Shown here: positions 26,948-35,954 of the stretch, piece after piece | How the letters are laid out: each line of letters starts with the position of its first letter | How positions within the stretch are numbered: position 1 is the first letter of the stretch | Assembly: GCA_910585465.1 (NCBI GenBank) | Contig: CAJUEW010000008.1 | Coordinates: forward strand, 62,001-126,000 | Direction: 5' to 3' | Length of the DNA stretch: 64,000 nt | From: an uncultured Lachnospiraceae bacterium | GTDB taxonomy: Bacteria > Bacillota > Clostridia > Lachnospirales > Lachnospiraceae | Position numbers and translations under genes: made by a program | Notes under the pieces: generated by a model | What the model was told of the DNA's origin: nothing | Seen by the model: only the letters and a program-made list of their open reading frames with translations | Databases searched by the model: none

Positions 26948-26976
26948 ATTATATCTGAAAACCTCCAAAAAAGCAA
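26948..26976 (-). promoter_or_regulatory. Promoter of tRNA-Gln
   Basis: TTGCTT (26976-26971) and a perfect TATAAT (26953-26948) are separated by 17 bases on the minus strand and end 18 bases before the first tRNA base. Confidence 0.75.
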
Positions 26977-27142
26977 GTACTTTTTTTAATTTTTTTCTTT
27001 TTTCTGCTCAATCCGGTTATTACGGAAATTTATCCCCAAATTTTAGGAATACTTTATCTGACCGAAACATTTTGGTCACAATTCTCTGTTATGATAATAT
27101 TCGTAACAGGGAAACTTCAGTATTTCATTCATAACACTTTCA

Positions 27143-27161
27143 GGGGGCTTAAAAAGCCCCC
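27143..27161 (-). terminator. GC hairpin after spoVT
   Basis: GGGGGCTT (27143-27150) pairs with AAGCCCCC (27154-27161), an 8-bp stem with a three-base loop located 36-54 bases after the spoVT stop. It lacks a following T-run on the minus strand, so terminator strength is uncertain. Confidence 0.5.
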
Positions 27162-27196
27162 GCTCCCTCCAAAAAATAATTCATGATAAATATACG

Positions 27197-27745
27197 TTAC
27201 TGCTCCATCTGCCTTCCCAGAAACCCGGCGGCTGATGCTGCAACCTTCTGTTCCACTTCCCCCATTTTTGCTTTTGCATCCCGTCCCAGAAGAATGACCG
27301 CTCCTATGGCATCCCCCTCGCTGATAACCGGACAAATTGTCTCGGAAGTAATTCCCTCTATCTCCTCCTGGGCCACAGGAATAAACTTTCGTTCCTGAGA
27401 GGAAGCCTGAAGGCTCTCCCTGTTCTGAATCAACTGCTCCAGCTGAATGCTGATAGATTTCCCATGATAATCCTTCTTTGCTCCTCCGGCAGTGGCAATA
27501 ATTGCATCCCGGTCTGTCACACACACCATATGGCCTGTTGTCTGGGCCAGACTTTCTGCATATTGTTTTGCAAATAAACCAAGTTCTCCAATAGGAGAAT
27601 ATTTTTTTAAAATAATTTCACCTTCACGGTCTGTAAAGATCTCCAGCGGGTCTCCCTCCCGAATCCGCAGGGTGCGCCGGATTTCCTTCGGCACTACAAC
27701 CCTGCCAAGGTCATCAATCCGGCGTACAATCCCAGTTGCTTTCAT
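27197..27745 (-). CDS. spoVT: Stage V sporulation transcription regulator SpoVT
   Basis: A 182-residue AbrB-superfamily regulator that tunes late forespore genes and spore germination properties. The N-terminal swapped-hairpin DNA-binding domain (1-52) reads MKATGIVRRIDDLGRVVVPK then EIRRTLRIREGDPLEIF. The C-terminal GAF-like domain (about 60-178) includes TICPVISEGDAIGAVILLGR. The start at 27745 is fixed by homology and AGGAAAATTGT upstream; the 47-residue extension is not conserved. It lies downstream of pncB across a large hairpin, with its own forespore-type promoter candidate. Confidence 0.95.
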   Translation of the reverse strand: MKATGIVRRIDDLGRVVVPKEIRRTLRIREGDPLEIFTDREGEIILKKYSPIGELGLFAKQYAESLAQTTGHMVCVTDRDAIIATAGGAKKDYHGKSISIQLEQLIQNRESLQASSQERKFIPVAQEEIEGITSETICPVISEGDAIGAVILLGRDAKAKMGEVEQKVAASAAGFLGRQMEQ

Positions 27746-27780
27746 ACAATTTTCCTCCAATGTCTTATATACTCTGCCTC

Positions 27781-27809
27781 TAGTATTTGTAATAATTGGA
27801 TTTATATGC
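27781..27809 (-). promoter_or_regulatory. Candidate sigma-G promoter of spoVT
   Basis: On the minus strand GCATA (27809-27805) is followed after 17 bases by AATACTA (27787-27781), one base off the CATnnTA-type -10 of sigma-G, and 36 bases before the spoVT start. spoVT is sigma-G controlled in Bacillus subtilis, which supports the reading. Confidence 0.45.
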
Positions 27810-27816
27810 AATAAAG

Positions 27817-27895
27817 AAACCGGAGTCACCGTAAAATGCAGCCTGCGGCACCATTGTTTGGACGCACAGACTGCATTTTGCAGCAACCCCGGTTT
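27817..27895 (-). terminator. Large nested hairpin between pncB and spoVT
   Basis: The outer arms AAACCGG (27817-27823) and CCGGTTT (27889-27895) enclose inner perfect arms AAAATGCAG (27833-27841) and CTGCATTTT (27871-27879). On the minus strand CTTTATT follows. It probably terminates the pth-to-pncB transcript and isolates spoVT. Confidence 0.55.
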
Positions 27896-27906
27896 TCCTT
27901 ATAGTA

Positions 27907-29364
27907 TTAATCCCCTGGATTCATCTGATTTAAAAGCTGTGTCTTAATCTTATACAGACGATCGGATAAATCTACATAGACTTCATGAGGATTCACAAGT
28001 CTTCTGGTTTCATCCCATAAAGTATTCTGTTCATTAATACAATACTCCCGGATATCCATAACGGACGGGGATTCATAAACACAATTTCCTTTATCGAATA
28101 CCTGAACCATCAGCTCCTTCATGGTATAAGTACCGCCCTTTAAATGAGTCTTCTTCCAGGTTTCCAGAGGATCAAAAATTACCAGATCTTTGGATTCGTC
28201 AAAGTAATCGTCCACCAGACTGATAATATCCGCTTTCAGTTTTCCATTTGCCTTCTCATAAATACGGTATACCGTCTTATTACCCGGATTGGTGATTTTC
28301 TCTGTATTTTCAGAAAGCTTAATTTTCGGAATAAATTCACCATCCCCAATCTTTACTGCCGCCAGCTTATAGACTCCGCCGAAAGCAGGGCAGTCTTTGG
28401 ATGTAATCAGATTGGTTCCCACACCCCAGGACGTAATCTTCGCTCCCTGAGTCTTCAGGCTGTCAATCAGATATTCGTCTAAATCACTGGAGGCCGAAAT
28501 AATCGCGTCATGGAACCCGGCCGCATCCAGCATCTTCCTGGCCTCCTTGGATAAATATGCCAGGTCTCCGCTGTCCAGGCGGATGCCGTAACGTCCATTC
28601 AGCCGTTTCGCTTTACGCATCTCTTTAAATACCCGGATCGCATTCGGCACACCGGACTTTAATGTATCATAAGTATCTACAAGAAGCGTGCAGGCATTCG
28701 GATACAGCTCCGAGTAAGTCTTAAAAGCTGTATATTCATCCGGGAAGCTCATAATCCAGCTATGCGCATGGGTTCCCAGCACAGGAACATCAAACAGCTT
28801 TCCTGTCAGTACATTGGAGGTTCCTATACACCCTCCTATCATCGCTGCACGGGCACCGTAAACACCTGCATCCGGCCCCTGCGCACGGCGAAGGCCAAAC
28901 TCCATGATGCCGTCCCCTCTTGCCGCATTGACCACACGGGCCGCCTTAGTCGCAATCAGGCTCTGATGGTTGAGAATGGTCAGAATAGCAGTCTCCACCA
29001 ACTGTGCCTCCATAATAGGCGCAATCACTTTCACAAGCGGTTCTCTTGGAAATACAACTGTTCCCTCGGGAATGGCATAGATATCTCCGCTGAAGTGGAA
29101 ATTACTCAAATATTCCAAAAAGTCTTCATCAAAGATTCCGACGCTTCTTAAATAGATGATATCCTCCTGGGAAAAATGCAGGTTCTTAATATAATCAATC
29201 ACCTGATCCAGTCCTGCCGTGATTGCAAATCCGTTACCGCACGGATTCGTACGGTAAAATGCGTCAAAAATGACCGTCTCCTGCACCGGATTCTTAAAAT
29301 ATCCCTGCATCATAGTCAGCTCATATAAATCTGTCAGAAGTGTCAGATTCTGTGTCGTACTCAT
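27907..29364 (-). CDS. pncB: Nicotinate phosphoribosyltransferase
   Basis: A 485-residue type II phosphoribosyltransferase that makes nicotinate mononucleotide from nicotinate and PRPP in the NAD salvage pathway. It begins LTLLTDLYELTMMQGYFKNP and contains GLRRAQGPDAGVYGARAAMI, PVLGTHAHSWIMSFPDE (active-site region), RLDSGDLAYLSKEARKML and SWGVGTNLITSKDCPAFGGV. Length matches the bacterial/PncB2-like form. It is the last gene of the run pth-mfd-foldases-pncB before a large hairpin. Confidence 0.95.
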   Translation of the reverse strand: MSTTQNLTLLTDLYELTMMQGYFKNPVQETVIFDAFYRTNPCGNGFAITAGLDQVIDYIKNLHFSQEDIIYLRSVGIFDEDFLEYLSNFHFSGDIYAIPEGTVVFPREPLVKVIAPIMEAQLVETAILTILNHQSLIATKAARVVNAARGDGIMEFGLRRAQGPDAGVYGARAAMIGGCIGTSNVLTGKLFDVPVLGTHAHSWIMSFPDEYTAFKTYSELYPNACTLLVDTYDTLKSGVPNAIRVFKEMRKAKRLNGRYGIRLDSGDLAYLSKEARKMLDAAGFHDAIISASSDLDEYLIDSLKTQGAKITSWGVGTNLITSKDCPAFGGVYKLAAVKIGDGEFIPKIKLSENTEKITNPGNKTVYRIYEKANGKLKADIISLVDDYFDESKDLVIFDPLETWKKTHLKGGTYTMKELMVQVFDKGNCVYESPSVMDIREYCINEQNTLWDETRRLVNPHEVYVDLSDRLYKIKTQLLNQMNPGD

Positions 29365-29418
29365 AAAACGTTCCTCCTGTTTTTCATAAATGGATACCCA
29401 TACTTACACTGTGTGCGC

Positions 29419-30480
29419 CTATTCCTCAGACAGCTCTTCCTCCACGGACGGTTCCTCCTCAGATGCTTCTTCCTCAGAAGGAGGCATAAAATTTCTTTCA
29501 AAGCTCAGTGTTCCAATCAGTTTATCATTTGTCGTAATCTCCGCAGCCTCCTTCAAAGAATCATACCATGCATTATAAGCCTCTGTCTCGCGCTCCGACA
29601 GAATAATCTCCACTTCTTGCTGTGTAGCCTCTTCATCGTATGTGCTTTCCATATAGACAATATAATATCCGTCCTCTGCCTCTATCACATCAGAAAGCTC
29701 TCCTTCTGACAATGCATCTGCCGCTTTGCGCACAGGCTCGTCCAATGCGCTGTCATTCTTTCCATAGGTAAGAGTGGATGCCGTCAGATCCCGGGCCGCT
29801 GCCGCTGCGCTCAGATCCCCGCTCTCCTTCGCGTCGGCCAGAATTTCTGTCATCTGTACCATCTTCTCAGCCAGCTCCACCTCCGTCAGCTCTGTCTCAT
29901 TGCCCTCCTCGTCTATTTCTGATTTGGAGCTCATTACGTAGGAAATCCTTTTCTGAGCTGCTTCCTCCGGATCCACCTCCCGATCAATCGTCGCCGCACG
30001 ATCCGCGCGCGCCTTAGACTGCAGTGCCATCAGCTCCAGCACATGAGTAACTGTAGGCTCGTCCGCACTCATGGCTGACAAGGTTTTCTGATCATTGGCC
30101 GCCAGAAATGCTTTTGCAGACTCTGCTGCTGCAGCTTTCTCCTCGTCGCTTAAGGAAATTCCAAGCTCTTCCGCGTGTGCCTCCACGATATAAAACTCTT
30201 CCATGGTTTCTATAGCGGAATCACGAACCGTCTCGCCGTAAGGCACGCCCAGGCCCATCAGGTCCTGATTCATAAAATCTTCTCCAAAAAGGGAGCCGTA
30301 AAATCTCTGCATCTGCACCTGCTGATAGCGCAGATAGAAATTCAATTCACCAAGCGGCACAGATACACCATCCACATTCATCGCTTCCGCAGCGCTGTCT
30401 ATAGTTCCTTTGGAGCATCCGGTCAGCGCTGCCGCCATTGCGAACAACAGAGCCAGAAGCCCTGCTATTTTTTTCTTCAT
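29419..30480 (-). CDS. SurA/PrsA-like peptidyl-prolyl isomerase lipoprotein (foldase 1)
   Basis: A 353-residue lipoprotein with lipobox LTGC (Cys22) after MKKKIAGLLALLFAMAAA, so it is anchored on the outer face of the membrane. A helical SurA-N-like chaperone part (about 35-170) precedes a parvulin-like segment (about 170-290, RISYVMSSKSEIDEEGNE and EDGYYIVYMES). A low-complexity Glu/Ser tail (about 330-353) ends the protein. It probably helps exported proteins fold. The key parvulin residues are poorly conserved, so isomerase activity is uncertain. A paralogue lies immediately upstream. Confidence 0.8.
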   Translation of the reverse strand: MKKKIAGLLALLFAMAAALTGCSKGTIDSAAEAMNVDGVSVPLGELNFYLRYQQVQMQRFYGSLFGEDFMNQDLMGLGVPYGETVRDSAIETMEEFYIVEAHAEELGISLSDEEKAAAAESAKAFLAANDQKTLSAMSADEPTVTHVLELMALQSKARADRAATIDREVDPEEAAQKRISYVMSSKSEIDEEGNETELTEVELAEKMVQMTEILADAKESGDLSAAAAARDLTASTLTYGKNDSALDEPVRKAADALSEGELSDVIEAEDGYYIVYMESTYDEEATQQEVEIILSERETEAYNAWYDSLKEAAEITTNDKLIGTLSFERNFMPPSEEEASEEEPSVEEELSEE

Positions 30481-30534
30481 AAGGTAATCCTCCTGCTTCC
30501 TATACTATCTTCTGATTATAGTCTCTTTTTATTT

Positions 30535-31548
30535 TCAGAGCAACTCCTTTAACACAATTTTTACCTGAACCTGGTCCATATTTTCCTCAAAGATCTGAAT
30601 ATCAGAATTTTCCTTCCATTCTTCATAAAGCTCCCGGCGCCGCTCTTCCCTGGCAAGCCCGGTCAGATATTCTCTCCAGTAATCTGTTCCCTCCGGATCG
30701 TAGCTGCTGGTATGCTGAACTAAAAACCACCCCTCCTCTGTCTGAATCGGATCTGATATTTCTCCCACGGCCAGCCTTCTGGCAGCATCCAGCATCCTCG
30801 GCTCCTGCCCGTCGTTCGTATTGTCTGTTCCCATGCTGGATTCGATTGGGGTAAGATCCTCAGCTTCCGCAACGCTCTTCAGGTCCCCGGCATCCCGAGC
30901 CTTATCACACAGCTCATAGACAAATTCCGTACGCCATTTTACTTCCTCTTCAGAAAATGGCGTTAATTTTCCCTCGTCATCCCTTAAGCCAGTGGTAGAG
31001 ACCAGCACATAGCAGATACCCTCCCGCCGCACCTGTTCCTCTGAAAGCCCGGGAACATAATCTGCCACACTGGCCTCTGCCACAAGGAGTGATAATTCCT
31101 TTTCCCGCAGCCGTTCATACACAAATTCTTCATCTGCTCCTGCGAATTCAAGAAGGGAACCATTGTAAGCTTCCATAAATCCGGCCGCCCTTTTATGAAG
31201 CTCCTGTTCCTCCTGCTCTGTAAGAACCGCTCCATACTCTTCCGCATGCTGATTCATCAGGTGAATTTCACACACAGAATCCAATACTTCCTCCTTCAGA
31301 CTGTCTGCCAGCGTTGTTCCCTCCTCATCTAATTCCATACTCCACATATCCTCCCCATAGGAATCCAGATAGGACTTTTCCCACTGCATCTGGTTCATCC
31401 GCATATAAAAATTCCATTCCCGAAGTCCGATCTTTTCCCCGTTTACAGAACAAACCACCACATCCTCTGTTGTCTCCGAAGGCGAGCCTGAGCAGGCAGA
31501 CAGGCACAAACTGACTGCCAGAATCCATACTGTTATTTTTGTTCTCAT
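30535..31548 (-). CDS. SurA/PrsA-like peptidyl-prolyl isomerase lipoprotein (foldase 2)
   Basis: A 337-residue lipoprotein with lipobox LSAC (Cys19) after MRTKITVWILAVSLCLS. The layout mirrors its downstream neighbour: a helical chaperone-like half (VNGEKIGLREWNFYMRMNQM at about 35) and a parvulin-like region (EGICYVLVSTTGLRDDEGK, EEGWFLVQHTSSYDPEG). The shared NFYxR motif and spacing show that the two arose by duplication. It begins 10 bp after mfd. It is an extracytoplasmic folding factor by family; clients are unknown. Confidence 0.8.
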   Translation of the reverse strand: MRTKITVWILAVSLCLSACSGSPSETTEDVVVCSVNGEKIGLREWNFYMRMNQMQWEKSYLDSYGEDMWSMELDEEGTTLADSLKEEVLDSVCEIHLMNQHAEEYGAVLTEQEEQELHKRAAGFMEAYNGSLLEFAGADEEFVYERLREKELSLLVAEASVADYVPGLSEEQVRREGICYVLVSTTGLRDDEGKLTPFSEEEVKWRTEFVYELCDKARDAGDLKSVAEAEDLTPIESSMGTDNTNDGQEPRMLDAARRLAVGEISDPIQTEEGWFLVQHTSSYDPEGTDYWREYLTGLAREERRRELYEEWKENSDIQIFEENMDQVQVKIVLKELL

Positions 31549-31558
31549 CTGTACCCTC

Positions 31559-34500
31559 CTATTCCTCCAGCAGTATCTGCATCTCCTCCAGTATCTTTGC
31601 AGTTATCTCCAGAAGAGTCCCTGAGGCTTTCTCTCTGTTATTTTTAATAAGATAAACAAACTGAGGCGGCTCTGTCTTTCTAAAGCTCATTGCCTCATTC
31701 ATCCGCTCAATCAGATCCGGTATCCGGGCAGGATGAATCTTTGCTTTCTCATACATGGTAAAAGTAATTCGATCCGGCCTTCCCTGTATTTCTTTTATAT
31801 AAAGCTTATGTGCCATGCTGCGCAGATTTGTAATTTCCAAAAGATTGAGTACAGATTTGGGGGGCTCGCCGAATCGGTCTATAAGCTCTTCAAGCATATC
31901 ATCCCGCTCTGCCTGATTTTCCACAGCCGCAATTCTCCTGTAAATATCCAGCTTCAGCGCCTCATTCCGGATGTAGCTGTCCGGTATAAATGCATCAATG
32001 TGAATATCTGCTATAGTCTCAAACTCCTCTTCTGTCTTTAATCCGTCTCCCTTCATACGGCAGACTGCTTCATTTAACATCTTACAGTAAAGGTTATAGC
32101 CAACCGCCTGCATATGGCCATGCTGCTTCTGCCCAAGCAAAGTTCCCACTCCCCTGATTTCCATATCCCGCATGGCTATCTTAAAGCCGCTCCCCAAATC
32201 TGAGTATTCCCGAATGGCGTGCAGACGCTTTTCCGCCACCTCCTTCAGCATCTTATCCCTTTTATATAGAAGGAAGGCATAAGCAGTCCGATTGGAACGG
32301 CCGACTCTCCCCCGGAGCTGATAGAGCTGGGAAAGCCCCATATTGTCTGCGTCGTGAATAATGATTGTGTTCACATTGGAAATATCCATACCAGTCTCAA
32401 TAATCGTTGTGGAAACCAGCACATCCACCTGGCCCTCAATAAAAGAGTACATAATACGCTCCAGCTCACGCTCCTTCATCTGGCCATGAGCAAACGCCAC
32501 ATTAGCCTCAGGAACCAGCTCCTGTATCTGGTGTGCAACATCTGCAATAGTTTCCACCCGGTTATAGACATAATAGACCTGTCCTTCCCTTGCCAGCTCC
32601 CGGTGGATAGCTGCCCGGACCATTTCTCCGTCATATTCGCAGACATATGTCTGTATCGGCATACGATCAATCGGAGGCTCCTCCAGCACACTCATGTCCC
32701 GGATTCCCGCCAGACTCATATGCAGCGTCCGGGGAATAGGAGTCGCGCTTAAGGCTAAAACATCCACGCTCGTTTTCAGCTTCTTGATTTTTTCCTTATC
32801 TGCAACACCGAACCGCTGCTCCTCATCAATAATTAAAAGTCCCAAATCCCGGTATTCTACATCTTTAGACAGCACTCTGTGGGTTCCGATCACAATATCC
32901 ACCAGGCCTTTTCTCAAATCCTCCACTGTCTTTCTCTGCTCCGCAGGCGTCCGAAAACGGCAAAGCAAATCAATGCGGACCGGAAACTCTTTCATCCGCT
33001 GTACAAAGGTATTATAGTGCTGCTGGGCCAGAATGGTAGTCGGAACCAGATAAACCACCTGCTTACTCTCCTGTACCGCCTTAAATGCCGCCCGGATAGC
33101 CACCTCTGTCTTACCATAGCCCACATCTCCGCAGATCAGGCGGTCCATAATACGGCCGCTCTCCATATCCCTCTTGGTATCCTGGATCGCTTTCTGCTGA
33201 TCCTCCGTCTCCTCATAGGGAAAAAGCTCCTCAAATTCCTTCTGCCAGACCGTATCGGCCCCATAGACAAATCCTTTTTCGGATTGACGGGCCGCATACA
33301 GCTCCACCAGATCTTTTGCAATTAGCTGCACGGCTCCCTTTACTTTTGACTTGGTTTTCTTCCAGTCCTGTCCGCCCAGAGTATTCAGCTTTGGTATTTT
33401 TTCTGCATCCGCACTGCCGTATTTCTGAATGGCATCAAGCTGCGTGGCAAGAATATAAAGGCAGGCACCCTTACTGTACTCAATCTTCATATAGTCCTTT
33501 ACCGTCTTATCCACCGTAATTTTCTCAATGCCCCGGTAGATTCCCAGTCCATGATTCTCATGGACTACATAATCTCCCACTGTCAAATCTGTAAAGCTGC
33601 TGATTTTCCGCCCTTCATAAACCCTCTGCTTCCGGTACCTTTTCTTCTTTCCCCGGCCAAATACATCTGTCTCCGAGACAACTGCAAACCGAATTATGGG
33701 GTACTCATAGCCCCTGGACACATTTCCATGGACTACCATAGTTTCACCCTGATCTACCACCCGCTCCGGGTCCTCGCTGTAAAACGCATTTAGTCCCTCC
33801 GCAAGCAGGTCCTCCGCCAGACGCCTTCCTCTTGTTCTGGATGCACACAGCAAAACAACCTGGTACTTTTCCTGTTTCCAGCGTTTTAAGTCCTTTACCA
33901 ACAGTTCAAAATGATTGTTATAGGACTGGATAGAACGGGTATCCATCCTGAAGCGGTTTGAAAGCTCTATTCTTTTGTCTATAGTTTCCAGAGCAGAAAA
34001 GGCAGCACCCCGCATACGATTCACCCAATACAGAACCGATTCATACGAGAAAAGCTCCTCCGGCTGGTCCTTCTGAATCTGTCCCTTTTCCAACCGGTTC
34101 TCATAATTCTGCCGATACTCCTTTTCCACAGTATCTCCCCGCTCAATCAGACGGTTCGGCTCATCCAGAAACACCAGAGACTGAAAGCCTCCCACATAAT
34201 CCAACAGACTGACTCCTTTGCATTTATACTCTGCAGGAGGCAGCTCCGCCGCCGGATAGAGAACAATTTCGTCCAGATTCTCCATAGAACGCTGGCTTTC
34301 TGCATCAAAGCTCCGGATAGAATCCACCTCGTCATCCCACAGTTCAATCCGAACCGGGTATTCCTCTGTAAGCGGGTAGATATCCAGAATTCCTCCCCTT
34401 ATAGAAAACTGTCCCGGAAGCTCCACCTGCCCTGTCCTTTCATATCCCATCCGCACCAGACGAAGCTTTACAGCTTCCATTTCCAGAACACTGTCCGAAC

Positions 34501-34918
34501 CGATATGCAGCGTAAGAGCCTTCAGCTTTTCTATCGGAAGAAGCGGAGCCATACAGCCGTCCAGTGTTGTTACAATAACAGCTTTCTCTCCGGAAACAAG
34601 CCGGCTCACCACAGTAATTCTCTGGCGCAGCAGTTCTTTCCCCTGGATATCGGCATGAAAGAAAAGAAAGTCTTTGGCGGGATAATAAAACACGTCCTCG
34701 TCCAGGGCCTGATACTCCTCAAAAATTTCCTTTGCCTTCAGTTCATTATAAGTCAGTATCAGCTTCACCGGCCATTCCTGCCCCAAGCTGTACATCAAAT
34801 GCGTCTTCTGAGACTCCACACACCCAGTAAGAAGCTGAAGATTCTTCTCCCTCTTCAGCTTCTCTCTGGCCTGCGTAAAATTTTCCAGCTGTAACAGCGG
34901 TTCATAAAATGTTTTCAT
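31559..34918 (-). CDS. mfd: Transcription-repair coupling factor Mfd
   Basis: A 1119-residue ATP-driven translocase that removes stalled RNA polymerase and recruits UvrA to damaged template strands. Successive domains are UvrB-like (about 1-330), the RNA polymerase-interacting domain (about 450-530, SFTDLTVGDYVVHENHGLGI), the RecG-like motor with CGDVGYGKTEVAIRAA, IIDEEQRFGV and LSATPIPRTLHMSL, then the TRG motif region and C-terminal UvrA-binding domain. All motor motifs are intact. Its start overlaps the pth stop by four bases, so pth and mfd are coupled as in Bacillus. Confidence 0.97.
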   Translation of the reverse strand: MKTFYEPLLQLENFTQAREKLKREKNLQLLTGCVESQKTHLMYSLGQEWPVKLILTYNELKAKEIFEEYQALDEDVFYYPAKDFLFFHADIQGKELLRQRITVVSRLVSGEKAVIVTTLDGCMAPLLPIEKLKALTLHIGSDSVLEMEAVKLRLVRMGYERTGQVELPGQFSIRGGILDIYPLTEEYPVRIELWDDEVDSIRSFDAESQRSMENLDEIVLYPAAELPPAEYKCKGVSLLDYVGGFQSLVFLDEPNRLIERGDTVEKEYRQNYENRLEKGQIQKDQPEELFSYESVLYWVNRMRGAAFSALETIDKRIELSNRFRMDTRSIQSYNNHFELLVKDLKRWKQEKYQVVLLCASRTRGRRLAEDLLAEGLNAFYSEDPERVVDQGETMVVHGNVSRGYEYPIIRFAVVSETDVFGRGKKKRYRKQRVYEGRKISSFTDLTVGDYVVHENHGLGIYRGIEKITVDKTVKDYMKIEYSKGACLYILATQLDAIQKYGSADAEKIPKLNTLGGQDWKKTKSKVKGAVQLIAKDLVELYAARQSEKGFVYGADTVWQKEFEELFPYEETEDQQKAIQDTKRDMESGRIMDRLICGDVGYGKTEVAIRAAFKAVQESKQVVYLVPTTILAQQHYNTFVQRMKEFPVRIDLLCRFRTPAEQRKTVEDLRKGLVDIVIGTHRVLSKDVEYRDLGLLIIDEEQRFGVADKEKIKKLKTSVDVLALSATPIPRTLHMSLAGIRDMSVLEEPPIDRMPIQTYVCEYDGEMVRAAIHRELAREGQVYYVYNRVETIADVAHQIQELVPEANVAFAHGQMKERELERIMYSFIEGQVDVLVSTTIIETGMDISNVNTIIIHDADNMGLSQLYQLRGRVGRSNRTAYAFLLYKRDKMLKEVAEKRLHAIREYSDLGSGFKIAMRDMEIRGVGTLLGQKQHGHMQAVGYNLYCKMLNEAVCRMKGDGLKTEEEFETIADIHIDAFIPDSYIRNEALKLDIYRRIAAVENQAERDDMLEELIDRFGEPPKSVLNLLEITNLRSMAHKLYIKEIQGRPDRITFTMYEKAKIHPARIPDLIERMNEAMSFRKTEPPQFVYLIKNNREKASGTLLEITAKILEEMQILLEE

Positions 34919-35487
34919 ACGCTGCTCCTGTTATAATCATTCATAGCTTTATCCGGCCCTTCTGTCAAAATCTCCGCAGCAGCAGCCGCCGCCCGGTCAT
35001 ATGCCTCCAGCATCTCCTTTTCGGTTTCTGCAGAAATATGTCCCAGCACATAATCTGCCAAATCATAGCCTTCCGGCTTCCCCCCTACTCCAACCTTGAT
35101 TCTTGGAAACACCTGGCTTCCCAGATGATGAATGATATTCTTGACACCGTTGTGTCCTCCGGCGCTTCCTTTTTTACGGATGCGAAGCTGCCCCGGCTCC
35201 AGAGAAATATCATCATAGATTACCAGAAGCTCCCTCTCAGGATCTATTTTATAGAAATCCAGTATTTCCCGGATACTCTCTCCGCTCAGATTCATGTAGG
35301 TCTGTGGTTTCACAAGAAGCACCTTAACTCCCTCTATGACACCTGTCCCACAGACAGCCTTATGCTTTTTCATGTTCATATTTATATGGTATTTCTCTGC
35401 CAGCCGATCAATAACCCGAAAGCCGACATTATGTCTTGTTTTTTCATATTTACTTCCTGGATTTCCCAATCCTGCCACTATATACAT
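34915..35487 (-). CDS. pth: Peptidyl-tRNA hydrolase
   Basis: A 190-residue enzyme that frees tRNA from drop-off peptidyl-tRNAs. It reads MYIVAGLGNPGSKYEKTRHN, with the conserved Asn10 and His20 (H-N-V-G-F), then LVKPQTYMNLSGE, VIYDDISLEPGQLRIRKKGS and AGGHNGVKNI. The start at 35487 is set by homology; the 56-residue upstream extension covers the terminator and is rejected. It overlaps mfd by four bases. Confidence 0.96.
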   Translation of the reverse strand: MYIVAGLGNPGSKYEKTRHNVGFRVIDRLAEKYHINMNMKKHKAVCGTGVIEGVKVLLVKPQTYMNLSGESIREILDFYKIDPERELLVIYDDISLEPGQLRIRKKGSAGGHNGVKNIIHHLGSQVFPRIKVGVGGKPEGYDLADYVLGHISAETEKEMLEAYDRAAAAAAEILTEGPDKAMNDYNRSSV

Positions 35488-35578
35488 CTTTTCTGCTCCG
35501 TTTTCCTGAAATTTACTGACAGTGTACCCGAAACAGAAAAGTTTTTCAAGTATACGCAGAAAAATCCTCCACACGCGA

Positions 35579-35608
35579 GAAGCCTGCGGCTCACAAGCCG
35601 CAGGCTTC
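35579..35608 (-). terminator. Terminator between spoVG and pth
   Basis: GAAGCCTGCGGCT (35579-35591) and AGCCGCAGGCTTC (35596-35608) form a perfect 13-bp GC-rich stem with a four-base loop. T-richness follows about 16 bases later on the minus strand. It probably ends spoVG RNA. Confidence 0.65.
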
Positions 35609-35620
35609 CTGTTGTTCCTG

Positions 35621-35893
35621 TTACTCATTTGCAGCTTCTGCAACTGCTTCTTCATATTTCTCCAGTATCATCGTCTGTATGAAGTCACGTGTAGAAGAAT
35701 TGATTGGATGAGCGATATCACGATACTCTCCATCCGACGCCTTACGGCTTGGCATCGCAATGAACAATCCCTTTTCCCCCTCAATAACCTTAATATCGTG
35801 AACTACAAACTCCTCATCAATAGTGATAGACACCACTGCTTTCATCTTGCCTTCCTTGGCAACCTTCCGGACCCGTACATCAGTAATTTTCAT
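35621..35893 (-). CDS. spoVG: Septation/sporulation regulator SpoVG
   Basis: A 90-residue nucleic-acid-binding regulator of cell division, sporulation and surface genes. It starts MKITDVRVRKVAKEGKMKAV and has the highly conserved FIAMPSRKASDGEYRDIAHP followed by INSSTRDFIQTMILEKYEE. The length is typical. A GGGGGAAC site precedes the ATG. It lies between glgD and the pth-mfd cluster, matching the Bacillus neighbourhood spoVG-...-pth-mfd. Confidence 0.97.
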   Translation of the reverse strand: MKITDVRVRKVAKEGKMKAVVSITIDEEFVVHDIKVIEGEKGLFIAMPSRKASDGEYRDIAHPINSSTRDFIQTMILEKYEEAVAEAANE

Positions 35894-35954
35894 ATGTTCC
35901 CCCTTGTAATATCCTTCCTTGTATCACCGATACCCTCAGGCGGCTGAATTGTAT

